Shown here in pieces: positions 8,269 to 16,285 of a DNA stretch of 36,569 nt. Under the pieces are notes generated by a model. That model did no database searches. It saw only the letters and a program-made list of their open reading frames with translations, and was not told the DNA's origin. Source of the stretch: Croceimicrobium sp965656185 (GTDB taxonomy: Bacteria; Bacteroidota; Bacteroidia; Flavobacteriales; Schleiferiaceae); contig CBFHJH010000020.1 of NCBI GenBank assembly GCA_965656185.1, positions 1-36,569 on the forward strand. Reading direction: 5' to 3'. The stretch's first letter is position 1, and each line of letters begins with the position of its first letter. Both the position numbers and the translations under genes were made by a program.

Positions 8269-8676
8269 ATGAAAAATTCTACTAAAAGTGTCTTAGCCGT
8301 TGTTTTAGCTGGTTTATGGATCAGTTTTTCCGAGTTTTTAAGAAATGAGTTTATCCTCAAGCACTATTGGATCAACCACTATCAAAGTTTAGGTCTCGAG
8401 TTCCCATCCGGTCTAAATAATGGTGCCCTTTGGGCCTTATGGTCCTTTATCTTAGCCTTAACCATATATCTGGTTAGTCGTAAATTCAATTGGTTGGAAA
8501 GCGCTCTGATTAGCTGGCTCATGTCTTTTGTACTTATGTGGATCGTGATCGGGAATTTAGGAGTTTTGCCGGTACAGACGCTTTACCCAGCCGTCCCTCT
8601 TAGTCTTATTGAAGTCTTTTTTGCTAGCTTTATCATCAATCAACTTAGCAGAGAAAAGATCAATGCAATAAGCTAG
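8269..8676 (+). CDS. Small integral membrane protein, unknown function
   Basis: A 135-residue protein with four predicted transmembrane segments: about residues 7-22, 47-63, 73-93 and 101-120. A GTG 24 bases upstream (8245) would extend the frame, but the ATG at 8269 gives the usual MKNSTKS basic start before the first helix. A near-consensus -7 box (TAATTTTA, 8222-8229) also fits the later start. The arrangement of a long first loop containing NxxxLK(H)YWINHY and short later loops resembles small uncharacterised DUF-type membrane proteins of Flavobacteriia. I cannot name a family. Confidence 0.65.
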   Translation: MKNSTKSVLAVVLAGLWISFSEFLRNEFILKHYWINHYQSLGLEFPSGLNNGALWALWSFILALTIYLVSRKFNWLESALISWLMSFVLMWIVIGNLGVLPVQTLYPAVPLSLIEVFFASFIINQLSREKINAIS

Positions 8677-8682
8677 CTCGCG

Positions 8683-9225
8683 ATGAATGAACAACTAGAG
8701 TCTATGATCGCCAATATGCCAGAGAAGACCGGAAAGTCTTTAGAGCAATGGCATCAGATATTGGCCAAAGAAAATTTTGCCAAACACGGTGAAGCGGTCA
8801 AACATTTAAAGAGCGAATATGGTATTGGCCATGGATTCGCCAATACAATTGTAAGTCTCTTCAATCAGAAAGATAAGAGCGAGGAAGACCTTACTAGCTT
8901 ACAATACAAGGGTAAGGAAAACTTGAAGCCGATCTTTGAGGCAATTCTCGAATTCACCAAAAGCTTAGGCTCTGATGTCAAAGTCAGTCCCAAAAAGACC
9001 TCGGTAAGCCTTATCCGTAAAAAACAGTTTGCCTTAATTAAACCGGCCACTAAGAGTCGTATCGACTTGGGTTTAAAGTTTAAGGACCGTGAGAATAGCG
9101 GACGCTTGCAAGACTCTGGACCTTTCGGCACCATGTGCAGCCACCGGGTTATCATTCAATCCCTAGACGAGGTAGACGATGAATTGAAGTCGCTGATCAA
9201 GGATGCCTTTGAGGAATCGATTTAA
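8683..9225 (+). CDS. DUF4287-DUF5655 domain protein
   Basis: A 180-residue cytoplasmic protein. Residues about 5-65 match DUF4287: the signature MPEKTGKSLEQWHQIL, then a KHGEAVKHLKSEYGIGHGFAN helix pair. Residues about 70-178 match DUF5655, with a KVSPKKTSVSLIRKKQFALI strand pair and a DLGLKFKD segment. The two domains often occur in this order and fusion. DUF5655 is structurally related to nucleic-acid-associated or predicted transport domains, but no reaction is established. It begins 6 bp after the small membrane protein stop, so co-transcription is likely. Confidence 0.85.
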   Translation: MNEQLESMIANMPEKTGKSLEQWHQILAKENFAKHGEAVKHLKSEYGIGHGFANTIVSLFNQKDKSEEDLTSLQYKGKENLKPIFEAILEFTKSLGSDVKVSPKKTSVSLIRKKQFALIKPATKSRIDLGLKFKDRENSGRLQDSGPFGTMCSHRVIIQSLDEVDDELKSLIKDAFEESI

Positions 9226-9371
9226 TAATTTAACCAAGCCTAAGCATAATTCGCTGAAAAACAAAGCCAAAGACCTCATTTCAAGGTGAATATCTCTGTG
9301 CAAAATATAGGTCTTCGTGCAAGCTCAATTGCGCTAAAGCTTGTATTTTGCTAGTTCTAAACCTATTTGAA

Positions 9372-10151
9372 ATGAAGAAAGAATTACTGGCGATCTGCAT
9401 CGCAATTTTTAGTCTACCAGCCCTTCAGGCTTCGGTCGTTTATCAAGATTTTGCCCCAGATAAAGTATTTAGCATTGCCGATGGCAGCTTAGCTTTTGAC
9501 TTGGATGGTGACATGAACAATGACATCACCTTCAATTACAGCGGCTCCAACTCGAGCGATTATGACCTCAGCGTAAGCGGGCCATCTCTTCAATTTGCGG
9601 TAACCAACAATCCGACCAATCATGTAGAGTTATTGTTTAGCGCGAAGGTGATTAACGCCAACCTCAACTGGAGTCCGGTAGGCAACTCAGTAAAAGTGAG
9701 TACTGCCAATACCAATGACCTAGCCGGCGGAAACGAGTTTTTTATTGGAGTTCGATTTCGTGCAACTGGTGGTGCTTTCTTTTATGGCTGGATGTTGGTA
9801 GAATTACAAAGCAACCTCGATTTTGTAATCAAATCGGTGGCTTTCGAAAACAATTTAAACAAACAGATCATCACCGGCTATACTGGCGCTGCTTTACTAT
9901 CACAAGATGAATTACCAAGTGCTAAGTGGGAGCTTGCCGCTAATCTGGTGCAAGAAAACTTAAATCTAAGCTGTGAGCAGGAAATCACTCATGTAGCCAT
10001 CTACCGTCTAGATGGGTCTATGATCCGCGAAGAGCATGCTTTTGATAAAAATCTAAGTATTGGCATTAGCGATCTCGCCGATGGCCTCTACTTACTGCAA
10101 GCGCGTAATAGCAGCGGACAGATCTACCAAGAACGCTTCTTAAAAAATTAA
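9372..10151 (+). CDS. Secreted protein with C-terminal T9SS sorting domain
   Basis: A 259-residue exported protein. I chose the ATG at 9372 because it gives a standard signal peptide (MKKELLAICIAIFSLPALQA); an upstream TTG would add eight unlikely residues. The mature domain (about 22-175) is beta-rich and contains a DLDGDMNNDITFNY acidic calcium-loop-like segment and FFIGVRFRATGGAFFYGWM. It resembles generic secreted beta-sandwich proteins of this phylum. The last ~75 residues (ending GLYLLQARNSSGQIYQERF) form a T9SS type A sorting domain. The biological role is unknown. A strong terminator follows 18 bp after the stop. Confidence 0.78.
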   Translation: MKKELLAICIAIFSLPALQASVVYQDFAPDKVFSIADGSLAFDLDGDMNNDITFNYSGSNSSDYDLSVSGPSLQFAVTNNPTNHVELLFSAKVINANLNWSPVGNSVKVSTANTNDLAGGNEFFIGVRFRATGGAFFYGWMLVELQSNLDFVIKSVAFENNLNKQIITGYTGAALLSQDELPSAKWELAANLVQENLNLSCEQEITHVAIYRLDGSMIREEHAFDKNLSIGISDLADGLYLLQARNSSGQIYQERFLKN

Positions 10152-10169
10152 GACGCGCACCACAACATT

Positions 10170-10210
10170 AAAAAAAGCCCTGAGCTCAATCTGAGTTCAG
10201 GGCTTTTTTA
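10170..10210. terminator. Strong bidirectional intrinsic terminator
   Basis: GCCCTGAGCTCA (10177-10188) pairs with TGAGTTCAGGGC (10192-10203): a 12-bp stem with one G-U pair and a 3-nt loop. It is flanked by seven A (10170-10176) and six T (10204-10209). It can therefore terminate transcription in both directions, serving the T9SS gene on the plus strand and serC-serA on the minus strand. Confidence 0.95.
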
Positions 10211-10229
10211 TTAGCTAATTTTATAAGGC

Positions 10230-11195
10230 CTACCAGTTCTTGGCGGCATTAACGATATGCTCTGCCATTTCGGTACCAATACGATCCTGGGCCTCAAGGG
10301 TTGCCGCTCCAATGTGGGGGCTCAAGGAGGTATAAGGACTCATCAACACTTTTAAAGCAGGAGTAGGTTCATTTTCGAATACATCCAATCCGGCGTATTT
10401 CAGTTTCCCACTATCCAACGCTTCCATTAAAGCCACCTCGTCGATCACTCCACCGCGAGCCGTGTTCACGATTCCTGCGGTGTCTTTCATTTTTTCGATT
10501 TCAGCTTTACCGATCAATGCTTTCTCGGCCCCGGCAATGTGAACCGAAATAAAATCGGACTGCTTCAAGACCTCGTCCATACTTTGAGGCTTCACCTTAA
10601 AAGTCACCTCTTGACCGTCAAAAAAGTCCAATTTGATGCTAGCCTCCTCTACATAAGGGTCTACCGCCATTACTTTCATTCCGTAACCAAAAGCGATCTT
10701 AGCTACTTCCTGACCAATTCTTCCAAAACCAATAATGCCGATGGTCTTGCCTTTTAATTCGGTACCGGCAGCATAGTTCTTTTTAAGGGTCTTAAACTGA
10801 GTTTCACCCTCCAAAGGCATTTGCTGATTGGCGTCGAAAAGGAAACGCACCATACCACTAAGGTGTGCGAATACCAATTCTGCCACGGAGCGTGTACTTG
10901 CCGCTGGGGTGTTTTGAACGATCACACCTTGTTCACGGGCGTAGTCTACATCGATATTATCCATACCCACGCCACCACGGCCAATGAATTTCAAGTTACC
11001 TTTTGTAGCATTGATAAGATCTTTACGCACCTTGGTGGCCGAACGCACCAATAGCACGTCAACCTTGTTCTCGTTGATATGCTCGGCCAATCGCTCCTGC
11101 GCTACTTTAGTAGTATCTACTTCATATCCGGCCGCTTCTAAAGCTTCTTGGCCGCTTTTTGAAATTCCGTCGTTTGCTAAAATCTTAACCATCAT
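10230..11195 (-). CDS. serA: D-3-phosphoglycerate dehydrogenase (serine biosynthesis)
   Basis: A 321-residue NAD-dependent 2-hydroxyacid dehydrogenase that oxidises 3-phosphoglycerate to 3-phosphohydroxypyruvate, the first step of serine synthesis. The substrate-binding loop IGRGGVGMDNID (about 71-82), the Rossmann motif GFGRIG (156-161) and the catalytic triad R247 (NTARGG), E276 and H294 (SPHIGAAT) are all present. It is a short form without the C-terminal ACT domain, so no feedback site of the E. coli kind is visible. The start codon shares one base with the serC stop (TAATG). A second ATG follows immediately, so either could initiate. Being next to serC confirms the pathway assignment. 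Confidence 0.93.
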   Translation of the reverse strand: MMVKILANDGISKSGQEALEAAGYEVDTTKVAQERLAEHINENKVDVLLVRSATKVRKDLINATKGNLKFIGRGGVGMDNIDVDYAREQGVIVQNTPAASTRSVAELVFAHLSGMVRFLFDANQQMPLEGETQFKTLKKNYAAGTELKGKTIGIIGFGRIGQEVAKIAFGYGMKVMAVDPYVEEASIKLDFFDGQEVTFKVKPQSMDEVLKQSDFISVHIAGAEKALIGKAEIEKMKDTAGIVNTARGGVIDEVALMEALDSGKLKYAGLDVFENEPTPALKVLMSPYTSLSPHIGAATLEAQDRIGTEMAEHIVNAAKNW

Positions 11196-12262
11196 TATAA
11201 TTTTTCAAAGGCTTGCATTACATCCACTAAAACTTGTACGCTCTCCAAAGGAAGGGCATTATACATTGAGGCACGATAGCCCCCTACCGAGCGATGACCG
11301 TTGATTCCGTTGATTCCGGCTGCCTTCCACATTTCGTCGAACTTAGCGGTATCTACGCCTTCATTCGCCAAAAAGCAGGCATTCATATTAGAGCGATCTT
11401 CCTTAGCCGCCGTACCATAAAACTTAGAGTTTCGGTCGATCTCATTGTAGATCAAATCGGCTTTCGCCTGATTCATTTTCTCCATTTCGGCTACTCCTCC
11501 AATGCTCTTCAGCCAACGCAAGGTCAACATCGATACGTAAACCGAAAATACCGGCGGGGTATTAAACATCGAGTCCTTGCTAATATGTGTTTCATAGTCG
11601 AGGTAGGCCGGGATATCACGACCACTCTTACCTAGAATGTCATCTTTAACGATCACCAAGGTAGCTCCGGCCGGTCCCATATTCTTTTGCGCCCCAGCGT
11701 AAATAAGGTCGAAATCGGCCACATTAACTTTACGGCTAAAAATATCGGAAGACATATCACAAACCTTTAAGGTATCGGCTTGCGGAAAGTCCTTCATCTG
11801 AGTACCAAAAATGGTGTTATTAGAAGTGCAGTGGAAATAGTCTACCTCAGCCGGAATACTATAGTCCTTGGGGATGTAGTTGAAATTCTTGTCTTTCGAT
11901 GAAGCTACTTCTAGCACTTCACCCATGCGCTTGGCTTCTTTGATCGCCTTGCTAGACCAAGTACCGGTGTTTAGATAAGCCGCTTTTCCGCCTTGGGCTT
12001 TCATCAAATTGAAAGGCACCATTACGAATTCTAAAGAAGCACCCCCCTGTAAGAAAAGTACCGAATAACCTTCTGGCACCTCCAACAACTCCTTAACCAG
12101 GGCCACGGCCTCGTCCATCACCGCTACAAAGTTTTTAGAGCGGTGCGAGATCTCGATCAAGGAAAGGTCGAGATCATCGAAGTTTAAAACCGATTGGGAA
12201 GCCTCTTGCAACACCTCTTTGGGCAGGATACAAGGACCAGCGGAAAAATTATGCTTCTTCAT
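11195..12262 (-). CDS. serC: Phosphoserine aminotransferase
   Basis: A 355-residue PLP enzyme, class V aminotransferase, converting 3-phosphohydroxypyruvate and glutamate to phosphoserine and 2-oxoglutarate. The N-terminus NFSAGPCILPKEV is typical of SerC. The phosphate-binding region GGASLEF (about 73-79), HCTSNNTIFG (144-153) and the PLP lysine K193 in YAGAQKNMGPAG are visible. Length is normal. It is the first gene of the serC-serA operon and has its own consensus -7 promoter box upstream. Confidence 0.96.
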   Translation of the reverse strand: MKKHNFSAGPCILPKEVLQEASQSVLNFDDLDLSLIEISHRSKNFVAVMDEAVALVKELLEVPEGYSVLFLQGGASLEFVMVPFNLMKAQGGKAAYLNTGTWSSKAIKEAKRMGEVLEVASSKDKNFNYIPKDYSIPAEVDYFHCTSNNTIFGTQMKDFPQADTLKVCDMSSDIFSRKVNVADFDLIYAGAQKNMGPAGATLVIVKDDILGKSGRDIPAYLDYETHISKDSMFNTPPVFSVYVSMLTLRWLKSIGGVAEMEKMNQAKADLIYNEIDRNSKFYGTAAKEDRSNMNACFLANEGVDTAKFDEMWKAAGINGINGHRSVGGYRASMYNALPLESVQVLVDVMQAFEKL

Positions 12263-12292
12263 GAATCTTGATTTTGTTTATAAAAAGCGCGA

Positions 12293-12300
12293 CAAAATTA
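12293..12300 (-). promoter_or_regulatory. -7 promoter box of serC-serA
   Basis: On the minus strand this is TAATTTTG, a perfect match to the Bacteroidota TAnnTTTG box, 30 nt before the serC ATG. No obvious -33 TTG. Confidence 0.65.
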
Positions 12301-12372
12301 AGATTAATAAAGCGGAGCGATTTAAGTATGAGTTAATTTTTGGTTTTGCCTTACGGCGGATGCGACCCTAAC

Positions 12373-12987
12373 TTAGGTTTTGGCCGGCGGCGAGGTGAGA
12401 AGTTCCAGGTTCTGGCTCACCTTAGCTGGCTCCCAGTCCCACCACTGTAGATCCAATAAATAATCGATCTGAGCTGCATCAAAACGCTTACGAATAAGCT
12501 CTGCTGGATTACCCCCTACCACTGCATAGGGCGCTACATCTTTAGTCACGACCGATCTACTGGCAATAATTGCGCCATCGCCTACTTTTACTCCAGGCAT
12601 TACAAGCGCACCGTAACCGATCCAAACGTCATTGCCGATTATCGTATCGCCTTTGCTGGGATATGCCTTGGCCTTCATCGCCTCGGACCAATCTTCGCCG
12701 AAGATCGCAAATGGAAAGGTAGAAACTGCCTCTTGCAAATGATTAGCGCCATTCATTATAAACTCCACATCAGAAGCAATTTGACAGTACTTGCCAATGA
12801 TCAACTTGTCACCGATGAAGTCGAAATGGTACTTCACATTTTTTTCGAAATTCTCAACCGACTCAAAGTCGTCGTAATAAGTATAATCTCCCACTATGAT
12901 ATTGGGATTCTTCACCACGTTCTTCAAAAAGCATAATCGATCGTAATGCTTTAAAGGGAATTTCTGATCGGGGCTAGGTGCAGCCAT
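12373..12987 (-). CDS. CatB/Vat-like hexapeptide-repeat O-acyltransferase
   Basis: A 204-residue left-handed beta-helix acyltransferase that moves an acetyl group from acetyl-CoA to a hydroxyl acceptor. The hexapeptide repeats run from about residue 60 (IGDKLIIGKYCQIASDVEF), are interrupted by the usual loop, and resume at DTIIGNDVWIGYGALVMPGVKVG. The catalytic histidine of the Vat/CatB group is H83 in NGANH. Closest recognised families are streptogramin A (Vat) and chloramphenicol (CatB) acetyltransferases. Most chromosomal homologues of this kind have other or unknown acceptors, so resistance is not claimed. Its ATG lies 2 bp after the preceding gene's stop: last gene of the ferredoxin transcript. 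Confidence 0.85.
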   Translation of the reverse strand: MAAPSPDQKFPLKHYDRLCFLKNVVKNPNIIVGDYTYYDDFESVENFEKNVKYHFDFIGDKLIIGKYCQIASDVEFIMNGANHLQEAVSTFPFAIFGEDWSEAMKAKAYPSKGDTIIGNDVWIGYGALVMPGVKVGDGAIIASRSVVTKDVAPYAVVGGNPAELIRKRFDAAQIDYLLDLQWWDWEPAKVSQNLELLTSPPAKT

Positions 12988-12989
12988 AA

Positions 12990-13895
12990 TTAGGGCGTAT
13001 CAGGTTCTTCAGACAAGGGATCAGCTCCACTTTTTGGTAGATCCGTTGGTTGACTGGGGGGCTTTATTTCGATTTGCTGCCCCGTATTAAAGTTCACTCC
13101 AGTTTTGAGCCGCCACCAATCATCTTCCCAATAAAGTCCATCGTAGGTAAAGTCAGGACCGTAAACTTGGTAAAGTCCTTTCATTTTGGGTTCCGGAGGA
13201 GCTAGATGATCCATGATCACCATTTCCGCTTCTTCGTTCCAGCGGGCTGTAGCCGAGTATTTGGCATTATACTTAAGGATCAAACGCATGGGAGCACGGC
13301 GTAAGACCTTATCCATAAACTCCTCCACGCGAAAGCGTTTAGCCCCAAAACGCACCTTCCCCCGTTTATCTACCTCCAGGATCTCCAAGACCTTGAAATT
13401 GAGCGGCTGCGATAAATTGAGTCCCAATAAGAGGTACTGCTCATCCTCTCCTTTCATCGGGATGATATTGTAATAAATTGCCCCAGGCCACTGCTCGGGA
13501 CGAAATACCTTAAAATCGATATCGGCCAGTTGGTCCCAAGCATCCTTCAATTCGATCACTTTTGTTTCGCCTTTAAACTCACCGGCGATCAAACCGAATT
13601 GTTGGTATTGGTAATTCGCATCGGGGCGCTGCCAAGTGTAAATAGCGAAGCGTTCATCTGGGCTAAGGAGACGCATCATATTCTTGCAAGGAAGCTCTTC
13701 CCGGTATTTCCCTTCCGCCGAAAGGTAAAGCTTTAAGGACCTTAAAAACTTCTGATTACTTGAATCACGCACCGCAAATACGGGCGATTCCAAGCTTTGC
13801 CTCCCCCAATAAACTAAGCTATCCAGACTGGGTAGCTCTTGCGCGAAGCTGCACTCTATAAAGAAAAAAATCCCTATCAGAATTTTCAATCTCAT
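12990..13895 (-). CDS. Hypothetical secreted protein
   Basis: A 301-residue protein from the ATG at 13895, which gives a clean signal peptide (MRLKILIGIFFFIECSFAQ). A TTG at 13931 would extend it by 12 polar residues and overlap the ferredoxin stop, so I prefer the later start. The mature protein is rich in aromatic and charged residues (FRPEQWPGAIYYNIIPMKGE; YWEDDWWRLKTG). It has a proline-rich tail after about residue 275. It resembles conserved Bacteroidota periplasmic proteins of unknown function found near the ferredoxin gene, but I can assign no family. Gaps of 32 bp to the ferredoxin and 2 bp to the acyltransferase suggest one operon. Confidence 0.65.
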   Translation of the reverse strand: MRLKILIGIFFFIECSFAQELPSLDSLVYWGRQSLESPVFAVRDSSNQKFLRSLKLYLSAEGKYREELPCKNMMRLLSPDERFAIYTWQRPDANYQYQQFGLIAGEFKGETKVIELKDAWDQLADIDFKVFRPEQWPGAIYYNIIPMKGEDEQYLLLGLNLSQPLNFKVLEILEVDKRGKVRFGAKRFRVEEFMDKVLRRAPMRLILKYNAKYSATARWNEEAEMVIMDHLAPPEPKMKGLYQVYGPDFTYDGLYWEDDWWRLKTGVNFNTGQQIEIKPPSQPTDLPKSGADPLSEEPDTP

Positions 13896-13927
13896 AAGGC
13901 TTAAACGTTTATGATCTCTTTTCGGTA

Positions 13928-14281
13928 TCAATCTTCGAGGTGAAGGAAGGATTTTTTAGACAACAATTCATCTTCGCTCTCTACATTGTCTTCATCCGGA
14001 ACACAACAATCTACCGGACAAACTTCCGCACATTGTGGCTCTTCATGAAAGCCTACACATTCGGTACATTTATCAGTAACGATGTAAAACACGTCATAAT
14101 CTACCGGCTCTTGGGGTTCATCGGCATCATATTCTCCGCCCGACTTAGGCTTCACCTTACCATTAAGACCAGTGCCATCAGAGAATCTCCACTCCTGCGC
14201 TCCTTCATAAATTGCGTTATTGGGGCACTCAGGTTCGCAGGCTCCACAATTTATACACTCATCGGTTATCTTAATCGCCAT
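13928..14281 (-). CDS. 2[4Fe-4S] ferredoxin
   Basis: A 117-residue electron carrier. The start ATG at 14281 (MAIKITDECINCGACEPECP) is the family start; the open frame upstream is not typical. Cluster 1 ligands are C9, C12, C15 and C19 (CxxCxxCxxxCP). Cluster 2 uses C72, C75, C84 and C88 with the longer C-x8-C loop of the 'Alvin' type (KCTECVGFHEEPQCAEVCPV). A 30-residue insert separates them, and the C-terminus is acidic. In Flavobacteriia this ferredoxin typically sits beside the acyl-CoA reductase and serC, as here. It may donate electrons to an unidentified partner. Confidence 0.93.
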   Translation of the reverse strand: MAIKITDECINCGACEPECPNNAIYEGAQEWRFSDGTGLNGKVKPKSGGEYDADEPQEPVDYDVFYIVTDKCTECVGFHEEPQCAEVCPVDCCVPDEDNVESEDELLSKKSFLHLED

Positions 14282-14290
14282 ATTCTGTTC

Positions 14291-14298
14291 TACTTTTG
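14291..14298 (+). promoter_or_regulatory. -7 promoter box of the acyl-CoA reductase gene
   Basis: TACTTTTG, a perfect TAnnTTTG match, 27 nt before the ATG at 14326. No clear -33 TTG. Confidence 0.65.
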
Positions 14299-14301
14299 CC
14301 A

Positions 14302-14309
14302 CAAAGTTA
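14302..14309 (-). promoter_or_regulatory. -7 promoter box of the ferredoxin operon
   Basis: Minus-strand TAACTTTG, a perfect TAnnTTTG match, 20 nt before the ferredoxin ATG at 14281. It lies 3 bp from the opposing plus-strand box. Confidence 0.65.
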
Positions 14310-14325
14310 AAATTAAAACAGCTCC

Positions 14326-15399
14326 ATGCTTTCATTAGAACAAAGGATTAATGCCTTTGACCAATTAGGCCGTTTTTTAAGTCAGTTTAAGGAAGAACGC
14401 AGCGACCAGGACCTGCAAAAACTCAATCAGTATTTCTTAAAGGAATACCATACGGTGATCAAAGATGCCGAACTTTTTAACCATTGGTTTAGTGAAGATA
14501 ATTTACACTTCGCTCTATCGGAATGGTCTAAAGCATTGAGCCGTGAGCAGCTGGAAGCCTGGACCATCGACTACGATAGCGATTTTTTTGAGCATGACCG
14601 AGGACCAAAAACCGTGGCGGTTATCATGGCGGGCAATATTCCATTGGTGGGCTTACACGATCTGATTTCGGTTCTCATCGCCGGCCATAAAGCTTTGGTA
14701 AAGCCTAGTTCAGACGATGCCAAATTAATTCCTTTCATCGCTCAGCTACTGGTAGCGATCGACCGAGAGTTCGCCAACCTGATCGAACTAGCCGATGGTA
14801 ACCTGAAAAACTTCGATGGCGTTATTGCCACCGGCAGCAATAATTCCTCGCGTTATTTCGAATCTTATTTTGGTAAATATCCTCATATCATACGCAAAAA
14901 CCGCAGCTCGGTGGCCGTGCTTCAAGGGGATGAAAGTAAAGCGCAATTAGAAGCTTTAGGCGAAGACATTTTCCGGTACTTTGGACTAGGTTGTCGCAAT
15001 GTAAGCAAGGCCTACGTACCTGTTGATTTCGACGTACAGCGCTTATTCGATGCCTTCTTCAAGTTTCAGCCGGTGAGTGACAATGCCAAATACGGCAATA
15101 ATTACGACTACAATCGGGCGATCTATCTCATGGAGCATCACGATTTTCTAGAAAATGGCTTCTTTATCATAAAAGAAGATGAACGCCTGCACGCGCCGGT
15201 ATCGGTATTGCACCTAGAACGATACAAGGACCTTGGTGAGCTTCAGGCCGAATTAGCCGATCAAGCCGCAGAGATTCAGGTTATCGTTAGTGAGGCTCAA
15301 GAATTTGAGCAGGCGGTTGGCTTCGGACAGAGTCAGAGACCCCGCCTCTGGGACTATGCCGATAATATTGATACCTTGGCCTTTTTACGCAGCCTTTAG
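14326..15399 (+). CDS. Acyl-CoA reductase (LuxC family)
   Basis: A 357-residue protein of the LuxC/aldehyde-dehydrogenase-like family, expected to reduce an acyl-CoA or acyl-thioester to the aldehyde with NADPH. The nucleotide-binding region is seen at VAVIMAGNIPLVGLHD (97-112) and VIATGSNNSSRYF (166-178). The active-site cysteine is C223 in FGLGCRNVSK. Length is slightly below Vibrio LuxC. There is no luxD/E/A/B nearby, so this is not bioluminescence. The conserved Flavobacteriia neighbourhood with ferredoxin and serC suggests another role, not established. Divergent from the ferredoxin, with a consensus promoter box upstream. Confidence 0.88.
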   Translation: MLSLEQRINAFDQLGRFLSQFKEERSDQDLQKLNQYFLKEYHTVIKDAELFNHWFSEDNLHFALSEWSKALSREQLEAWTIDYDSDFFEHDRGPKTVAVIMAGNIPLVGLHDLISVLIAGHKALVKPSSDDAKLIPFIAQLLVAIDREFANLIELADGNLKNFDGVIATGSNNSSRYFESYFGKYPHIIRKNRSSVAVLQGDESKAQLEALGEDIFRYFGLGCRNVSKAYVPVDFDVQRLFDAFFKFQPVSDNAKYGNNYDYNRAIYLMEHHDFLENGFFIIKEDERLHAPVSVLHLERYKDLGELQAELADQAAEIQVIVSEAQEFEQAVGFGQSQRPRLWDYADNIDTLAFLRSL

Positions 15400-15439
15400 C
15401 CCTCCAGAGACTGAGGATTAACTAAATTGAAAGCAGGAC

Positions 15440-16285
15440 ATGAAGCTTCTACGCTTTTTAAGCAGCAAAACCTTTTTCGCCAACTTGGTGATTGCCCTTA
15501 TTCTAGCCGCCCTAGGATTTTGGGGAGTAAACAGCTTTTTAAATAATTATACCCGCCACGGTGAAAACATTGAAGTACCTAACCTCAATGGACTCGCTTT
15601 AAGTGAAGTAAAGGAGGTGTTAGAAGCCCAAGAACTTTATTCGGAGATCATGGATTCCTCAGAATATGACCCAGGCTTCCCCCGAGGGGCAGTAGTAGCG
15701 CAATATCCAGAAGCAGGCTCTCAAGTAAAAATTGGTCGCGTACTTAAATTGACCATCAACCCTTTTTTTCCACGAAAGATCGAATTCCCCAATTTGATCG
15801 AAAAGACCAAACGCCGAGCTATTTACGACTTGGAGTCGAAAGGTTTCGTAGTGGGAGAACTGAAATATGTCCCCTACATCGGAAAGGACGTGGTGATCGA
15901 CGCAAAGATCGAAGAACGTAGCGTTGAGCCAGGCAAGAAGTTAAGCAAGGGCACTACGATCGATCTAATCTTAGGGCAAGGGCTTAGCGACGAGTTGATC
16001 CTATCGCCTTACTTACGTTGGAAAACCTTAGACGAGGCCCGGGAATATTTGTTGGAGCGCTCCTTAAACCTTGGGTCGGTCATTTATGATGAAGAGATAA
16101 GCGATAGCGCTGCCGCCTTGGTTTACCGTCAAAACCCTGGCCCCTCTAAAATGCCAGTAATACGAATGGGTCGAGAGGTAGACATATGGCTTACCAACGA
16201 TTACACTAAAATCGCCAATGACTCGTTAGAGTTTCAAGTTTCACCTGCCCCGACAGATTCCCTAGCGAATGACACTACGCTTTAA
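15440..16285 (+). CDS. PASTA domain protein
   Basis: A 281-residue membrane-anchored protein. After a basic N-terminus, one transmembrane helix (about residues 14-34) leads into three PASTA domains in the periplasm, at about 44-110, 114-183 and 187-253. Each is marked by a 'VPNLNGLALSEVKEVLE' type entry and a 'YPEAGSQVKIG' type turn. The tail is acidic and low-complexity. PASTA domains bind peptidoglycan fragments. Unlike PknB-type proteins there is no kinase domain. The order PASTA protein - T9SS protein - RluD is frequent in Bacteroidota. Its end overlaps the next gene by 17 bases. Confidence 0.88.
   Translation: MKLLRFLSSKTFFANLVIALILAALGFWGVNSFLNNYTRHGENIEVPNLNGLALSEVKEVLEAQELYSEIMDSSEYDPGFPRGAVVAQYPEAGSQVKIGRVLKLTINPFFPRKIEFPNLIEKTKRRAIYDLESKGFVVGELKYVPYIGKDVVIDAKIEERSVEPGKKLSKGTTIDLILGQGLSDELILSPYLRWKTLDEAREYLLERSLNLGSVIYDEEISDSAAALVYRQNPGPSKMPVIRMGREVDIWLTNDYTKIANDSLEFQVSPAPTDSLANDTTL

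Noticed and set aside
10984..11304. Open frame opposite the serA-serC junction
   Set aside because: It crosses two well-supported minus-strand genes and has no recognisable feature.
12373..12987. Antibiotic-resistance acetyltransferase (Vat/CatB)
   Set aside because: The fold and histidine fit, but the gene sits in a normal chromosomal operon without mobile elements, and most such homologues have other acceptors. Only the family is called.
14326..15399. Bioluminescence (lux) locus
   Set aside because: LuxC-type reductase is present but luxA, B, D and E are absent. The neighbourhood is the ferredoxin-serC one.
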